Part shown: piece by piece, positions 23,001 through 36,161 of the stretch
How the letters are laid out: each line of letters starts with the position of its first letter
Position numbering within the stretch: position 1 is the stretch's first letter
Origin: Membranipora membranacea
Taxonomy: Eukaryota; Bryozoa; Gymnolaemata; Cheilostomatida; Membraniporidae
DNA: 60,000 bases
NCBI GenBank assembly: GCA_914767715.1
Contig: OU612065.1
Span: 40,612,001 to 40,672,000, forward strand
Reading direction: 5' to 3'
Made by a program: the position numbers and the translations under genes
The notes under the pieces: model-generated
Databases searched by the model: none
Told to the model about the DNA's origin: nothing
The model's input: the letters and a program-made list of their open reading frames with translations, nothing else

Positions 23001-26000
23001 AACCACCACATCAGCCACCACATCAACATCACAGCAATCTGACATCTCCTCTGTGACCGATGTGATGAGATATAGTGAGACGTTAGGTAAACACTCTGAT
23101 GTGGACAGTAGTAAGCTGGACGATGTGCCTGTAGCTGTCCCTACAAGGATAAGCGCAGGTCACCACATGATGGGAGTTAGAGCTGTGAGTCCGGTAACAC
23201 AGAGAATATCTCCTACACCTGGGGGTAGACCAGCCTCTACTGGCTTTATGCAGCAAGGTCAGTACACAAGAATTCCGATGTCTCACTGTGAGATTGATAT
23301 TTACTTTTCATGGAAAATCAAAGCAGACTCAACATCCTTAGGTTATCATGTAAGAAAAGACGATTCCCGACCTCATATACTTTAGGCACCCTCCCTGCTT
23401 CAGGTGTAAGCAGATACTATATCTGAGTTGTTCTCACTATGCATCGGGTTGTCGTAAATCCCACAATGTCAAGACACAATCTCATGTAATAAAGAGTAGA
23501 TAATAATGTGGTTTGGGGTTAAATCGTTTCTTCTCATCTTGTTTGACCTCCGGTTTGGGGCTGAGTACCCCACCTAGTTTTAGCCTGTTTAAAATAATAT
23601 TCTAGGTGCGTAAAAATCTGATCAATTTTTTCTCACAACCCTCACCTTGACATAGATACAATCATCTGGCTTATACTTATTTCTGTAAAAGAGGCAGCTA
23701 AACACTGAAGCCTTTACTTATGTGTATATCAGGCTGTCTCAATGCTGAATATATCAAACAGGCACATTATAATACCTGTGGCAGCGAAGCAGCACTAGAT
23801 TAAGTTTTACGTGAAGCCTTACTTACTGTCTAATGCGATGTTTTTATTAATGCGCATCCTTTTAGTTGCTCATAGCAGTATGTACTGGGATTTCATTATA
23901 GCTGGCAGCCCTGTCTATTAATTATATTTTGCCTATCCTCTCATTAAGATATTATGTGTATAATGAATACATAGATTATGAAGATGCTGTATAGAGCAGT
24001 GTACCTGCTAATGGTAACAAGGCACTGTGCTGTAGATGGATGAAGTTGTTCTATTTTCTGAACTACTTGTTGTGTGTTTTTGTGGTCAGGCGAAAGTGAT
24101 TTGTTAGAGGAAAGGTTAGAATGTGTTGGTGCTGATCATGTTTATTTTTAGTGAGGTGAGAAGCTCAGTTTGTCACATTAGTGTTTTGTCTCTTATTTAT
24201 TCAACACAAGCAGCTGGCTAGCCAGTTAAGCTGAATCAATGACTTTGTTATGCTGTTATGACAGTTAAGCTGAATCAATGAAAGTTGAATCAATGTATTT
24301 ATAATCTTTGGCTGAATGTCATTTTATATAAAACTGGTAACCGCAGCGATTGTTCTGGTCATACCAGATTTTGGTTATTTTTATTTTCTATATCGATGGT
24401 AAAACCGCACTATCTGTCACCCTGATCCTGTACATCAATCATCTCGTGTTGCAACAGTTACAGTTTTTTTTTTAGACTTCCTCAACGTGGTGTGAAAAGT
24501 GCTCTGCTCTAGTTTGGAATGTCATGGACTCATAGTTAGGCTTATTGTTAGTCATATCACACACATGTACATACAGTACAGCAGGCTACAGCACAGACAG
24601 CTCATAATATAGTGCACTAGATTATCTTTACTCGATTGATTGTCGAGATGACATGTATCCTTGTATAATGGACTGATATTGAGAAGTGAATATTGAGTAC
24701 TAGTTTGGGATGTTTTGATGTTCTCACTCAGGTTGTACTGTTGCCTGGATAGAAATGAGACGGATGTTGGATACTAAGGTGTCGATGCTTACTCGGTAAA
24801 GTTACATGGTTACTATTACTTATATAGATCAGAGATAATTGTTCAGCAGGTCACATCTTCATCAATTTTAGATGTTTTGTATAGTAAAGGAAGGTTTTCT
24901 CTGTTTAGTGAGTGTTTCATTCATAGATACATGGTTGTAGTTTTTTACGTCTTTGACAGCCAGCTAGCTACAAGTTTTGTAATTGATAGTTTAAGGAGGA
25001 GGAGAAGGTAGCCAGTGTAAATTGTTTGCATGAATTAACTCATGATTGTTATAATGAGTGATCACTGCACATCAATCCTAACTGTAACTACTCATTTCTA
25101 TCCTTCTGCTAATCAACAGCTTCTCCAGGCCGACCATAGTCGCTCAAGTTGCAAAATTATCACATAATTTCACATTCTCTGCACGTTAACAGATAAGATA
25201 CCAAACAACAGTGAGTTTGTAGTTCTGTCAATCTCTTGTAGTAGATACTGAGGTGAGACGGATAGACAACCTAGCGGAAACTTCAATCGCTGATCAACGC
25301 GACGCCCCCACCCGAGCTAATGAGAGTACAGCTGTACCTGAGTCTAGCAACCCGACATCAAATGTAAGCGGAGCTCCAATGGCCTCAGTGTCCGGGATTA
25401 AGAGCTCCGGTGGAAGAGAAACGAGCAGCGGCATCAGGAGTGAGCCTGAGGTCATCACTGTACAACCAGAAACAGTGAGTGTATCATCTTATACTCCTGC
25501 ATGTGATACTGTGTGATACTGTGTACTGTTATCAATCTCATTGTATATCCGGCATGTCGTTCAGCTGGAAAGTACGACTCATCCGTGTAACCATTTTCAA
25601 AATTTCCGAAGTTTTGAAGTTGACTGGTTTGAATAATGAGTTTTGGGACTGCGTATAACAGGTTTGGTATTTGGTATGCATTTCAGGTTATAGGGGTATG
25701 TTTTGAGGGATAGTTTTTGTTGGAAATCTCCAAATGTAGCGTATCAGATGAGATGTTTCTTAAAATGACTGCAGAGTGAGGACTACCTACTGCTGCCACT
25801 ATAAGTCACAGCTGACCATGTCATTACTATACCCTGTCTATACCCTATCTATACCCTATCTATACCCTATCTATACCCTATCTATACCCTATCTATACCC
25901 TATCTATACCCTATCTATACCCTATCTATACCCTATCTATACCCTATCTATACCCTCCCAAATCAATAATCATAATCATATCCTCACCAGTATACACCAT

Positions 26001-29000
26001 GGTACATATATACTGGTTTTAGCCCATAGTCTTTGAATAAATCACGAGTTTTATTAGTTAGTCAGTGTTATAATGTGGTCTTCTCTTTGCAGTTCCATTA
26101 GACATGATATGACATGACATGGCATTATAAAACATTTCGCAATGATGATGATCATGTATACATTTGATAGGAAATAGATAGGGGTATAGCTAGACCCAAA
26201 TGATAGTTTTGGATGGCCTCATACCCTGATACTGATGTTGTAGAACTGCTGTCTTTTTATTCCCTATCAGAGTAATTATTAGCTAGAGTTTAATTTAGCT
26301 AGTTAGAGTGACTCAATGTTGGCTAGCACCTAATTTTCACTTGCCCCTAGAAAGTAAAAGGGCTGACTCATTGTGAGCTACCCTTGGATTTAGCCATTTT
26401 GAGCTGGTGCTCAACAGAGATCTTTCTGTATATACTTCACTCCTCTAGGATACAGAATATCACTTTTTATATTTAAATGACAGAATTATCCACTAGCTGC
26501 AGTTGCTCTCCTATCTTCATGTTAACACAGTACATAATTATCAAACATGCTGATAACCACGGCACCCCAAATTCTGCGGAACCAAATGCATGAAAGTAAA
26601 CTTGCACACTGAATGTCGTTTTCTTTGAAATATCAAGTTTTTCATGCCAAATGTCAAGACTCGGATTTGAACAATACTAACATTTTTAGCTATTATTTTA
26701 AATAATGATTTTTAGGCACGGGTTATACATATCTATCAATGTTGATATAACCGCACGACATGCACCCCTCCCTGCTCACACACATCACATCCTCAGTCGG
26801 TCTGTTCGTCCTCTAACGTTTATCCTCTCTATTACAGCTGCTCTCCTCGATGGAAGGAGCCATTCCTGTACAGAGTATAGACACAGCAGCTTTAGCTACA
26901 AAGGCGCGACAGAGTCTAAATTTTAAACCCATAACTTTACCTGCGGATATATGTGAGCGGACTGTCAGCGAGCCGGATAGTAGCCTCCGTACTACTCCCC
27001 CTGTGGTCCGTACCACTCCCCCTGTGGTCCGTACAACCCCACCTGTGTTACCTGCTATGATCCACTCTACAGCCACTTCTACTCAGTGCTCGCTCCCCGT
27101 CACCACAAGTATGTCTAACATTTCATTGTTGATCATCAGTTAGCGATGTCATGTCATTCAGAAAACTAGTGAACAGCTTAATTCGCCAATACTTGCTGGT
27201 ATTTCTCAGAAAATTTTACTGTTGTTGTTTGTTGAAAGTAACCATTGCAGCGGTCACTGGTAGAGTATTGTGTTTCAGCACAGTTAGCTGCTCTTTAACG
27301 CGTCCCTCTCACGTAACACACAGAAGATAAGGAGGCAGTATTGGTAGAAGATGTAATATAAGAGTGATAATGGCTGCCCTGTACCTGTCTCTAGCCTGAA
27401 TAGTTAATAATTTACCAGTAAATAGTCCTTAGTTATCACCAAGTCACTGATAGGCTCGTTTGTAAACTCAGGCCCAAATGGAGACCCACTCAATTTCTAT
27501 TTGCGGATCGATATTCCACTTATTCAGATGTTTTGCTATATTTTTTGCAGCTCCATCAGAGAATGTTGTTACTGATCTAACTAAGATAAAAGATGATAAG
27601 AGTTTATCTAATACTGGTCCCCTAAGTAATACCGGAGGTAAGCTATAGAGGAGGGGACAACTCTAAATAAATATTAGGCCTGAGACAGGATAGACTGTGA
27701 TCAGGGAGTTTAAGACAACTCCCTGTTATGATATACTGTCGTGATCATTATCTTTGAAGCGTAGAGAGTTATCCTCTCTTGGGACCCATAGTACTGGAAC
27801 CGCACCCTATACCCAGGGTCACTGAAAACCTGTCGACTCTGTGTATCAAAGATGCAGAGGGGGTTCTTTTCACTGCATGTGGGGTGTGCAAAATCCTGAC
27901 TCCTGTGATAGGCTGTGATACTGTGATTGGTTGTCACTGAGCTGTTTGTGCCTCATGTTACAGGAACAAGGCTTCACTTATGGCCTTTACATGTTCTGAT
28001 AATTGATACAAGCTTATATGATGCAAGCAGCGTGAATCACACACCCTTTACTTTAATGTGTTTGTACTGGGCGCATGAACGTTTTGTAACCGACTGAGAA
28101 TTTCATTGTTATTACCCAGCCTGGCAGTAGCTTCAAATAAGTTTGAATCTTTGCATTACGGCTTATCACTCTAAAAAAATTACCTGAGTTCCCCGCAACT
28201 CTTCTCAACATTGATGTGATTCTTTTTTCTTTGGTAGCCTCTGCATCAGATGTGCCATGTCAGGATTCAATGGACCTGGATGAGCCACCACAACCAACAA
28301 CACTACCTTTCACTGGTGCTGCCTCCTCCAAGGAATCGAGCGGCAGCGTAAAGGCTCCTCTTACTGCCACATTGTCCACTGGGTTCTCTGACGAGGTGAT
28401 CAGTCACACCAATCCCCTTACTGTGTCAGCCGACCTCACAGCTCATACTACTGCAGCTTCAGTTAGCGGGAAAGAAGAGAAGAAGAAATCTGCTGCTGCT
28501 GAGAAGCCGTCCACTCCTGATTCCACTAAAGGTCTGTATGTTATCTCACATGTGTCTGTATGTCATCTCACAAGTGTCACATGTGTATGTGTATCATCTC
28601 ACATGTGTCACATGTGTATATGTATCATCTCACATGTGTCACATGATGTTTCAGTGTATTTATAAGTTTTCCCTATTTATTAAATATAGTATTTGTTCAG
28701 AGACTAGGTCATTTGTTGATCACTCTGACTGATAGTTAAATTTTGTAGAAAGTGATCATTATATTGTTTTCGCCAGAATTACTGTCTTTACTAGATCATA
28801 TTTATGACTAATTATAATTAACTATAAACTGAAGTTTATCTTTAACAGAAATTAAACCGTCATCTCCAGCACCAGATAACAGAAAAAGAGCAAGCAGTAT
28901 ACACAAAAAGAAGAGACAGCAGGCCCATACTCCTCAACCTACATCTACAGTAGTCGACCCACCTGTAAGTACAGATAAACCTACTGTACTTTAGTGTAAG

Positions 29001-32000
29001 TACATATAAACCTACTGTACTGTAGTGTAAGTACAGATAAACCTACTGTAGTGTAAGTACATATAAACCTACTGTACTGTAGTGTAAGTACAGATAAACC
29101 TACTGTACTGTAGTGTAAGTACATATAAACCTACTGTACTGTAGTGTAAGTACAGATAAACCTACTGTAGTGTAAGTACATATAAACCTACTGTACTTTA
29201 GTGTAAGTACATATAAACCTACGGTACTGTAGTGTAAGTACAGATAAACCTACTCTACTGTAGTGTAAGTACATATAAACCTACTGTACTGTAGTGTAAG
29301 TACATATAAACCTACTGTACTTTAGTGTAAGTACATATAAACCTACTGTACTGTAGTGTAAGTACAGATAAACCTACTCTACTGTAGTGTAAGTACAGAT
29401 AAACCTACTGTACTGTAGTGTAAGTACATATAAACTTACTGTACTGTAGTGTAAGTACAGATAAACCTACTGTACTTTAGTGTAAGTACAGATAAACCTA
29501 CTGTAGTGTAAGTACATATAAACCTACTGTACTGTCATGTGAGTACAGTCAAACCTACTGTACTCACATACACAGTCAACCCTACTGTTATACAATTAAG
29601 TCTATCCACCTGTGTGTCGGCTGCATAGCTGACTGAGTTTGTGAAAGTAGCGTACTGAGGTCGGGTTAGTAGTTGAGGACACCATCCACAGAGTAATCCT
29701 GGTAACAATAAACATAGTCTAATGATATCACCGGAGACTATTCATACTATCTAGAAACATGTGACTCTCACTCATATTTATGAAAGCTTTGAGTAGATGC
29801 ATATATATAGATATAAATAACTCTGTAATCACTAGACGGGTACAGAGGGAGATAACTCTCTAGATTCTACAGACTCTCACATGTCCAGTAACAGTGGGGG
29901 GACAACTCGCGCTAGTCGATCACGTAATAAACAGACAAGTCAGCACAGTGGAAGCGGCGCTGGAGTCGGGCTGACTGATGAGGAACATCCGCCACCTGTC
30001 AGAGAGACGAGGAGGAAAGCTTTGCTTAAAGATAGAGTAAGTGTTCTTGTTAGATAAACCCTGACTTAGAGGGCGACCGACCAAGGTCATAATATTAAGG
30101 TCATGTTATAAAAACAAGGTCATCTGTTAGAGAATACCAGTTATTTATGTAATATGAGTCACCGGATACATTGAGACTGATACTGATTAAGAGCGAAGAC
30201 AAACAAAGTTACTGTCTAACATGGATCGGATGGTAGATCTACCATAGAGAGAATGAGGGTGAAAAGGTAACCTCACCGTGCAGTTAGCCTTGTGTAGATC
30301 AGTCAGCCTTGTGTAGATCAGTCAGCCTTGTGTTGATACACCCTCAAGGTGTCGTCAGTATCACTATCACTATCAGCTAATAACTTAACAAGGTGCGAAA
30401 ACTAATACTGTGTTAGCGTTCCTTTCACACTTTGATGTGTTAAATAACAAGATGTTTGTCGATAGAGATTTGTCATTCATATCTAATAAAGCTGCCGAGA
30501 TAGCGAGTGAGTGAGTGACGGATATAACTCTCTGTATTACAGGCAGCTGCTAACTCACCATCAGCGGATAGGCAGACAAAGGTGGGATCTCAGAAGGTAC
30601 CACCTCTCACTATAAAACTAGGAGCTAGTAAGTCACCAGTCAACACAACTACTACTAGAGATCAGCAGATACCTACTACTAACAGCAGCAGCAGCAGCAC
30701 TACTAGTACTATCATGTCATCGGCTCAGGGTGAAACTTATACCACCATCCCTGATAAAGATACAGAGAAAACTAACAATACAATGCTCTCTAAAGGTGAG
30801 TTTTATTACCCTTGGCAATCACATGGTCTACCATTACGCCTATGTATGATTGGTAATTATGTGTAGTTTTATTGTATGAACACGTGACACTGCGCTTTTC
30901 TAAGCACTCATATTATGGTAGGGTATGGGTGTGGTGTAGTTAAGGATACGTTATTATCTCAGTTTACATGTAACTCAGCGCCTCTTATAATTCTGTATAC
31001 TCAGAGCATGAAGGGGAGGATAAGTCTCCAGACTCTCATGATTCAGGCAGTGGTGGATCTGCTGCTGGCAGCTCAAAGGAGCGTAAGGAGAGATCAATCA
31101 CCCCTACCCCCTCCACAGCCTCACATTCTGGTAACACCTCCGCCAGCTCAACTGTGAGTAACACCACTAGCAGCAGTACTACCACCACACAGTCGAGCAG
31201 CAACAGAAGTGGAGTGATGACGAGGCAGCTCAGATCTCATACTACCAGAAAACAAGCTGCTGCAGCAGCTGCTGCCGCTACATCAGGTCAGCAGATATAG
31301 GATTTATATATACTGCTCAGGCAAAGGCTGGCTGTGATCACCTTTCAAGTGTATAACCCAATTTGTAATATTTGTGTTAGCTGTAGCATGCTAGCTACAA
31401 GGTGATGAATTTTTGTTTTGTTGCTTTTTCTCTGTGTCTCCACTCAACGCTTATTTACTGTTGAGTATCTGTTTATGTCGGACCACACACATGTTTTAGT
31501 TTGTTCAGCAGTTTGCACTCCTACACAGTGATGTTCGTACATCGCGTCATGTCTTAGATTTGTCTAGACTAGGGTTTCTTTGTGATCGTATCTGATGCTG
31601 GTATTTGGTGATCAGGGGTAGACCAGCACACCGAGTAGGTAGACCAGCACATATTTGTTAAGTGCGCATTCCAGAGTGCTTGTTATTAGCAAAGGCTGAT
31701 ATACTGACTTATACCTGACAGTGAATGGGGGGAGATTTTATTAGTGGCTTCTCAATTGATAATGGTTTTTTCTCCAGGCACCACATCTATCGTGGAGAAG
31801 AGGGAGGTAGAGGAACAACCGGCACCGCCTCGTAAGAGTAAGAGAATGAAACAGGAAGTGACTACACAGCAGCCAGCTCCCCCACCGACGGCCTTTCCCC
31901 CTCTGCCGGGTCCTATGGCTATATTCAATCCTTATAATCTGTTCAAAGATGTCAGAGAACAGGTATGCGTAGTATAGTATTATATCATATCATTTATTTA

Positions 32001-35000
32001 GTGTCAGAGAACAGGTATGCGTAGTATAGTATTATATCATATCATTTATTTAGTGTCAGAGAACAGGTATGCGTAGTATGGTATTATATCATATAGTTTA
32101 TTTAGTTCAGCTGCTTGTAGGATCAGCAAAATTCGGCGTGAGCTCATCTCTTATCCCAATCAGGTCATATCATGATTCAGCTTGCAGATATATTTATTCC
32201 ATATTGGTTATTTCGTTTCTTAAAAGGTGAGTTCAATTTGGTTTCAATATTTTCTGACAGATGTGTAAGAAATGGGAGAGGATAGTGACAGTACGTCCCA
32301 GAGCACCTGCTGGCTATCCTAACTATCTTATAAATACTAAGAAATATCTTCTACTCAAGAACTCGAGTACAAACTCTAATAAGTTAGCTATACCATTCCT
32401 ACCAGCCCCCACACAACTCACTCAACCGATGAAAGAATTCTTTGATAAGCAAGAACAGGAGCGGTATAAGTTACGGCAGCAGCATATTATAGAGGGGGTA
32501 AGTGGGTGATAACATATGATAGGAGGGTAAGTGTACGCTATTATACAATGGAAGGGCTAAGCGTAAGATATTATAGAAGGGGTAAGGTGTATGATAACAA
32601 ATAATGAAAGTGAAAGACCTGTCAGCCCTAGCCTCTTACTTAATGGATCAGTTATTTGTTTCTGTGAGACTACTAAATATCTTGGTGTTGAGATTGAACA
32701 GAAGCTTAGATTTGAAGCCCACATCCAAAATGTTGTTCGTAAGGCAAATCAAAGAATGTATATAATTAAAAACTTTCTGTATTTGAGTACCAAGCCACTT
32801 GCATGCATGATTTTTAAAAGTTTTATTGTTTCACTTATAATGTATTATCTACCAGTCCTCTATCCTGCCATTTCTCAACGAGATAAGAAGGACATGCGCA
32901 AAATATTTAAAGATGGTTAATGCAGATATTCACCGATGACGAACACTTTATCCGTAACTACCTTGAACGATGCCCCTCAGGTCGGCTTAGACACCCTAAA
33001 TACGGCACTGCCTGGGGCAAAGACTGCTTTTTGAGACACATGTGCATTTATATTAATAATACAATTTTTTAACTACTTTTTAATAATACTATTTTTGCAT
33101 GCAAGGCAACTTCATTATTTTTTAGCAGAGTACGTCTACCAGCAACCTTTTTCTCACAACTTTTACAGTTAGTGATAGAATACAAATCAATCAATCAATC
33201 AATCAATCAATAAGTGTAATAGGGGTAGATTTGGTTTGTGTTGCCCATGTGATATTATGTGATATGTAGGAGAAGCTGAGGATAGCTTATGAACAGGAGA
33301 TAGTTAGAGTTTATACAAGAGGAGCTAGAGCATCGGCCAATCAGGAGATACCTCTTAGTGTGTGTACTGTGCTCAAAGATAAGGAGCAGGGTACAGTGTA
33401 CCACCCCTACAACGCGCTCAAGGTAGGAACTCAGACTTTAATAGACTGATAATGGCTGTCACTAAGAACATCTAATGGATATCAGAGGTTTTGAAGAAAA
33501 AATACGACTTGTTTGACAGGACATTACATCTTTCTCCTTGGTGTTATGCCCCAAATCATCTCTGATAAAAAGGGTGGAATTGAGCTCGCCAAGTTTACAA
33601 AGGCTATTTAAGATATAGTACTTAGTCTAGTGCAGCAAAATGGGTGTGTGTTGAGTATCGTACACCTTGTCCGCTGCTCTGTGATTGGATAATTCTCGCT
33701 GTTTATTATCATAATCACAGAATATTATTATTATTTCTGCTGGTCACTTAGCGTCTATAATCCTGTGATGTTACTTGACACCTTACAGGAGAGAATGATT
33801 AGTTACGATCTTTACCCCTGGCCTTTTGAGGTAATAGTTAAATAACTTTAACAGCTTTGTTGTTACTATGTTCCGCCTATTATAAGTTATGTTGTCATGT
33901 TGTTAAGATTGATTGCTGTTTGCTGTTATTGTGGTTAGGAAAGTAATAGATCCCTGAAGATCCAAATACTTTTTACTGCAGTTGAAATGTAACCAAAAAA
34001 TAAATGCATGTCAATTTGATATTACATTGCATAATGTGCACTCCCCAAATGTACAACCTGACTAGTATTATTATAAAGGTTGTATTGACGGTGTCTCATT
34101 GTAAACCCTGGGTCTGATAGAAATCCAGTACCATCAGCTGGTGCTGATGGTATAAGGTAAAGTTTGGATCTGCTCCAAGGGAAACTGTGTGCAACATATT
34201 ATCTATTGAAGAAATTTTCAAGATTATATTACCCTTTAAGCCAGTCCCTGACAAAACCACCGTGTAAAGATAAGATAAAGATGGCAGTTTATTGGTAAGT
34301 CTGTCAAATACAGTTTACAATTGTTCAAAAAAAAACTCTCAGTACTAACATGACGATGACTTTGTGTACACAGGAGGGAAGTAGCGGGCAGCAGACCTCA
34401 GATGAGAAGCACTCGACGAGTACGGAGGGAAGAAATAACAGATCTCACTTCAATAACAGACTGCTCCTCTCCTGGCTACAGGATAGCGAGGATAAATTTG
34501 AAAAGCTCAAGGTAAGAGTCGTCCCCTCTTTGTCCAGTCATAAGGTTGGACAACTCTGAAGTGAGTTAACTTTGATCCGGGTTACCAAAGCAGTTAGATT
34601 GGGATATCCTCTCACCCCACCAGTTACAAGTGGAATATTATGATCAGCCAGTCCAGGATATACAATCACTATTGTTTTTTCATAAGATCAGTTTATTGTA
34701 AAATTCAGAGTTAGTTGTTGCTAGTCTTACCTTTTACTCAATGATTTCTCTCCTTGCTGCTCTAATTTTACTGAACTACAAAAAGTCATCATGACCATCA
34801 GGAGATGTGAGAAGTTGTCTGCTGCCTCATTCCAATATAAAATTCATCTCTGTCCTAGTTTGATCCCCTCAGATTTTTGCGGTCCTCCCCCAGTCCTTAT
34901 TCCAATTAAGCCCCTATCAGCTGGCAGGTCAGTGGCTTACCTGTGGGATGTGAGGGACATGATATGTAGAATAATTTGATCTACCTTGATCAGCGTTGTA

Positions 35001-35227
35001 TGTCAGGATAACTGTATAAGAGATTTTGTTTGTGATTGTAACAGGATCAGATGCTGAGCAGACATCACCATGAGGCTGAATCTCTCTACGCTGTACAAAC
35101 TATGAACTGGGAGTGGAAACTTAAGGAATGTGGATTATGTGACTATAAGTCCCAGCCATCTAAGGATCAGCTACATGTACCTATGGTTCTAGTTAATGAT
35201 GACGCTGATATCCTTAACTCATCTTAA
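20071..35227 (+). CDS. ANKRD11: ANKRD11/ANKRD12-family ankyrin-repeat chromatin cofactor
   Basis: Vertebrate ANKRD11/12 are nuclear cofactors that bind p160 coactivators and histone deacetylases (family knowledge). Nineteen coding exons join in phase: 20071-20154, 20501-20674, 21011-21275, 21543-21685, 22783-23257, 25242-25474, 26838-27108, 27551-27637, 28238-28531, 28849-28964, 29836-30036, 30543-30795, 31005-31286, 31778-31962, 32261-32497, 33270-33422, 33789-33830, 34374-34511, 35045-35227; 3816 nt, 1271 residues. After a basic N terminus comes LSERQQMALALAMSAQES, then ankyrin repeats at about 138-245 (NEKGESPLHLA, GWTALHEACNHG, NDTPLHDAAINGH). A long Ser/Thr/Pro-rich low-complexity middle follows. 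The last 250 residues match the family C terminus: PMKEFFDKQEQERYKLRQQH, AYEQEIVRVYTRGARA, LLLSWLQDSEDKFEKLK, YAVQTMNWEWKLKE. It is roughly half the vertebrate length, mainly from a shorter middle. The 14-codon exon at 33789 is the least certain. It predates the ANKRD11/12 split, if an invertebrate. Confidence 0.92.
21775..21895. repeat. Degenerate ~20-bp repeat, ANKRD intron 4
   Basis: About five imperfect units of 'ccaaacacctatcttatatc'. Confidence 0.75.
25828..25957. repeat. 11-bp minisatellite (ctataccctat), about 12 copies
   Basis: Near-perfect tandem units in ANKRD intron 6. The frames it opens give a SIPYLYPIYT-type periodic peptide that is not a real protein. Confidence 0.95.
28532..28645. 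repeat. Repeat starting at the exon 9 donor
   Basis: Imperfect units around 'tatctcacatgtgtctgtatg' begin directly after the exon 9 junction; the donor GTCTGTATG recurs as the unit edge. Confidence 0.75.
28962..29560. repeat. 31/26-bp minisatellite copying the exon 10 splice donor
   Basis: The unit is about 'cctactgtactgtagtgtaa' plus 'gtacatataaa', with some copies about 5 bp shorter. The exon 10 end CCT|GTAAGTACAGATAAA is itself the first unit. About 18 further GTAAGTAC donors follow. Confidence 0.95.
30286..30335. repeat. 19-bp tandem triplicate, ANKRD intron 11
   Basis: 'agccttgtgtagatcagtc' is repeated, the third copy diverging. Confidence 0.85.
31951..32106. repeat. 52-bp triplication spanning exon 14 end and donor
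   Basis: Copies start at 31951, 32003 and 32055. Each holds the last 12 exon bases (gtcagagaacag) plus GTATGCG. Only the first donor keeps the frame open: GTA TGC GTA GTA TAG follows in frame. Confidence 0.97.
32591..33212 (+). mobile_element. 5'-truncated non-LTR retrotransposon with (CAAT)n tail
   Basis: The frame 32591-32920 shows TTKYLGVEIEQKLRFEAHI, VVRKANQRMYIIKNFL and a basic end, the reverse-transcriptase thumb region of CR1/L2-like elements. Downstream frames give NYLERCPSGRLRHPKYG, like the usual C-terminal tail. A (caat)n run at about 33187-33210 is the expected 3' microsatellite tail. It lies sense in ANKRD intron 15. Confidence 0.85.
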
Positions 35228-36161
35228 TCTGCCCGTCCCCTCCTATATCAGATATCATACATAACTAGTATTAATCGCTTGTATGAGTACTACCCGAGCC
35301 ATGACCATATCTCAAAGTCTCAGTCATATCTGAGTTAGGCTTCTCATCCGCGCACCAGATGAGTCCACTAGATATTATGACAGAATATATGAAACAAGTT
35401 GTAATTAGAATTAAATTAAAAATTATGAAGCTCCTAGATATCAAATAGATCCAGTTTTATCTTGGCCAACGATGGAGATGCCCCCCCCCCCCCTCCTCTC
35501 GCAACTCCAAACTTGAACTAGATATTAACACCGGTTTTGATCAACACATTGATAACTAGTTTTTTTTAACTTCGCCTAGCTGATCATGTTAGCTGTGATG
35601 TCACTTATATATATATAAATATATCAGTCACATTTTGTAATTAATGTAAATACTATCATAGCCCTCCATCATCAATGTCGGAATTTCTTATGTTATGAAT
35701 GTTCATCGAGCAGGAATCTTTATGTTATTTATTCAACAATAAAATGAAACTAAGAATGGTTTGGTTTGTTGACTGTGTATATAAACACAAAAAATATAAC
35801 TATAATATAACAAATTTGATAACACAACAGTAAGTACCACAGTAACACAACAGTAAGTACCACAGTAACACAACAGTAAGTACCACAGTAACACAACAGT
35901 AACACAACAGTAACACAACAGTAACAAACTATGAAAAATGTGCTTTTGGTAACAAGTCCCGAAGGAAACATATGGTCAAGACGTAACAAAGTATAATCTC
36001 ATAGATTACTTGGAGCTCTATGGCAAAATGTGCAGCTGTATGATCGTAGTATGTGAAACTAAGGGAAAGCTGACCCGACCCGCCAGCTTCATCGATAACA
36101 AAGATAATAGATATATGTGTATCTTTGTGTGACTTTGTGTAACCTTTACATATATTGCATA
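35228..36161. other. Convergent 3' ends of ANKRD11/12 homologue and HFM1
   Basis: No coding exon supported. AATAAA occurs on the plus strand at 35738-35743 and on the minus strand at 35733-35728, so the two 3' UTRs may meet or overlap. A 23-bp unit 'taagtaccacagtaacacaa' plus three bases is repeated at about 35825-35925, just past the plus-strand signal. A poly-C run is near 35480. Confidence 0.55.

Noticed and set aside
26813-27076. Minus-strand frame with VVRTTGG repeats
   Set aside because: Antisense of the RTTPPVV repeats in ANKRD exon 7.
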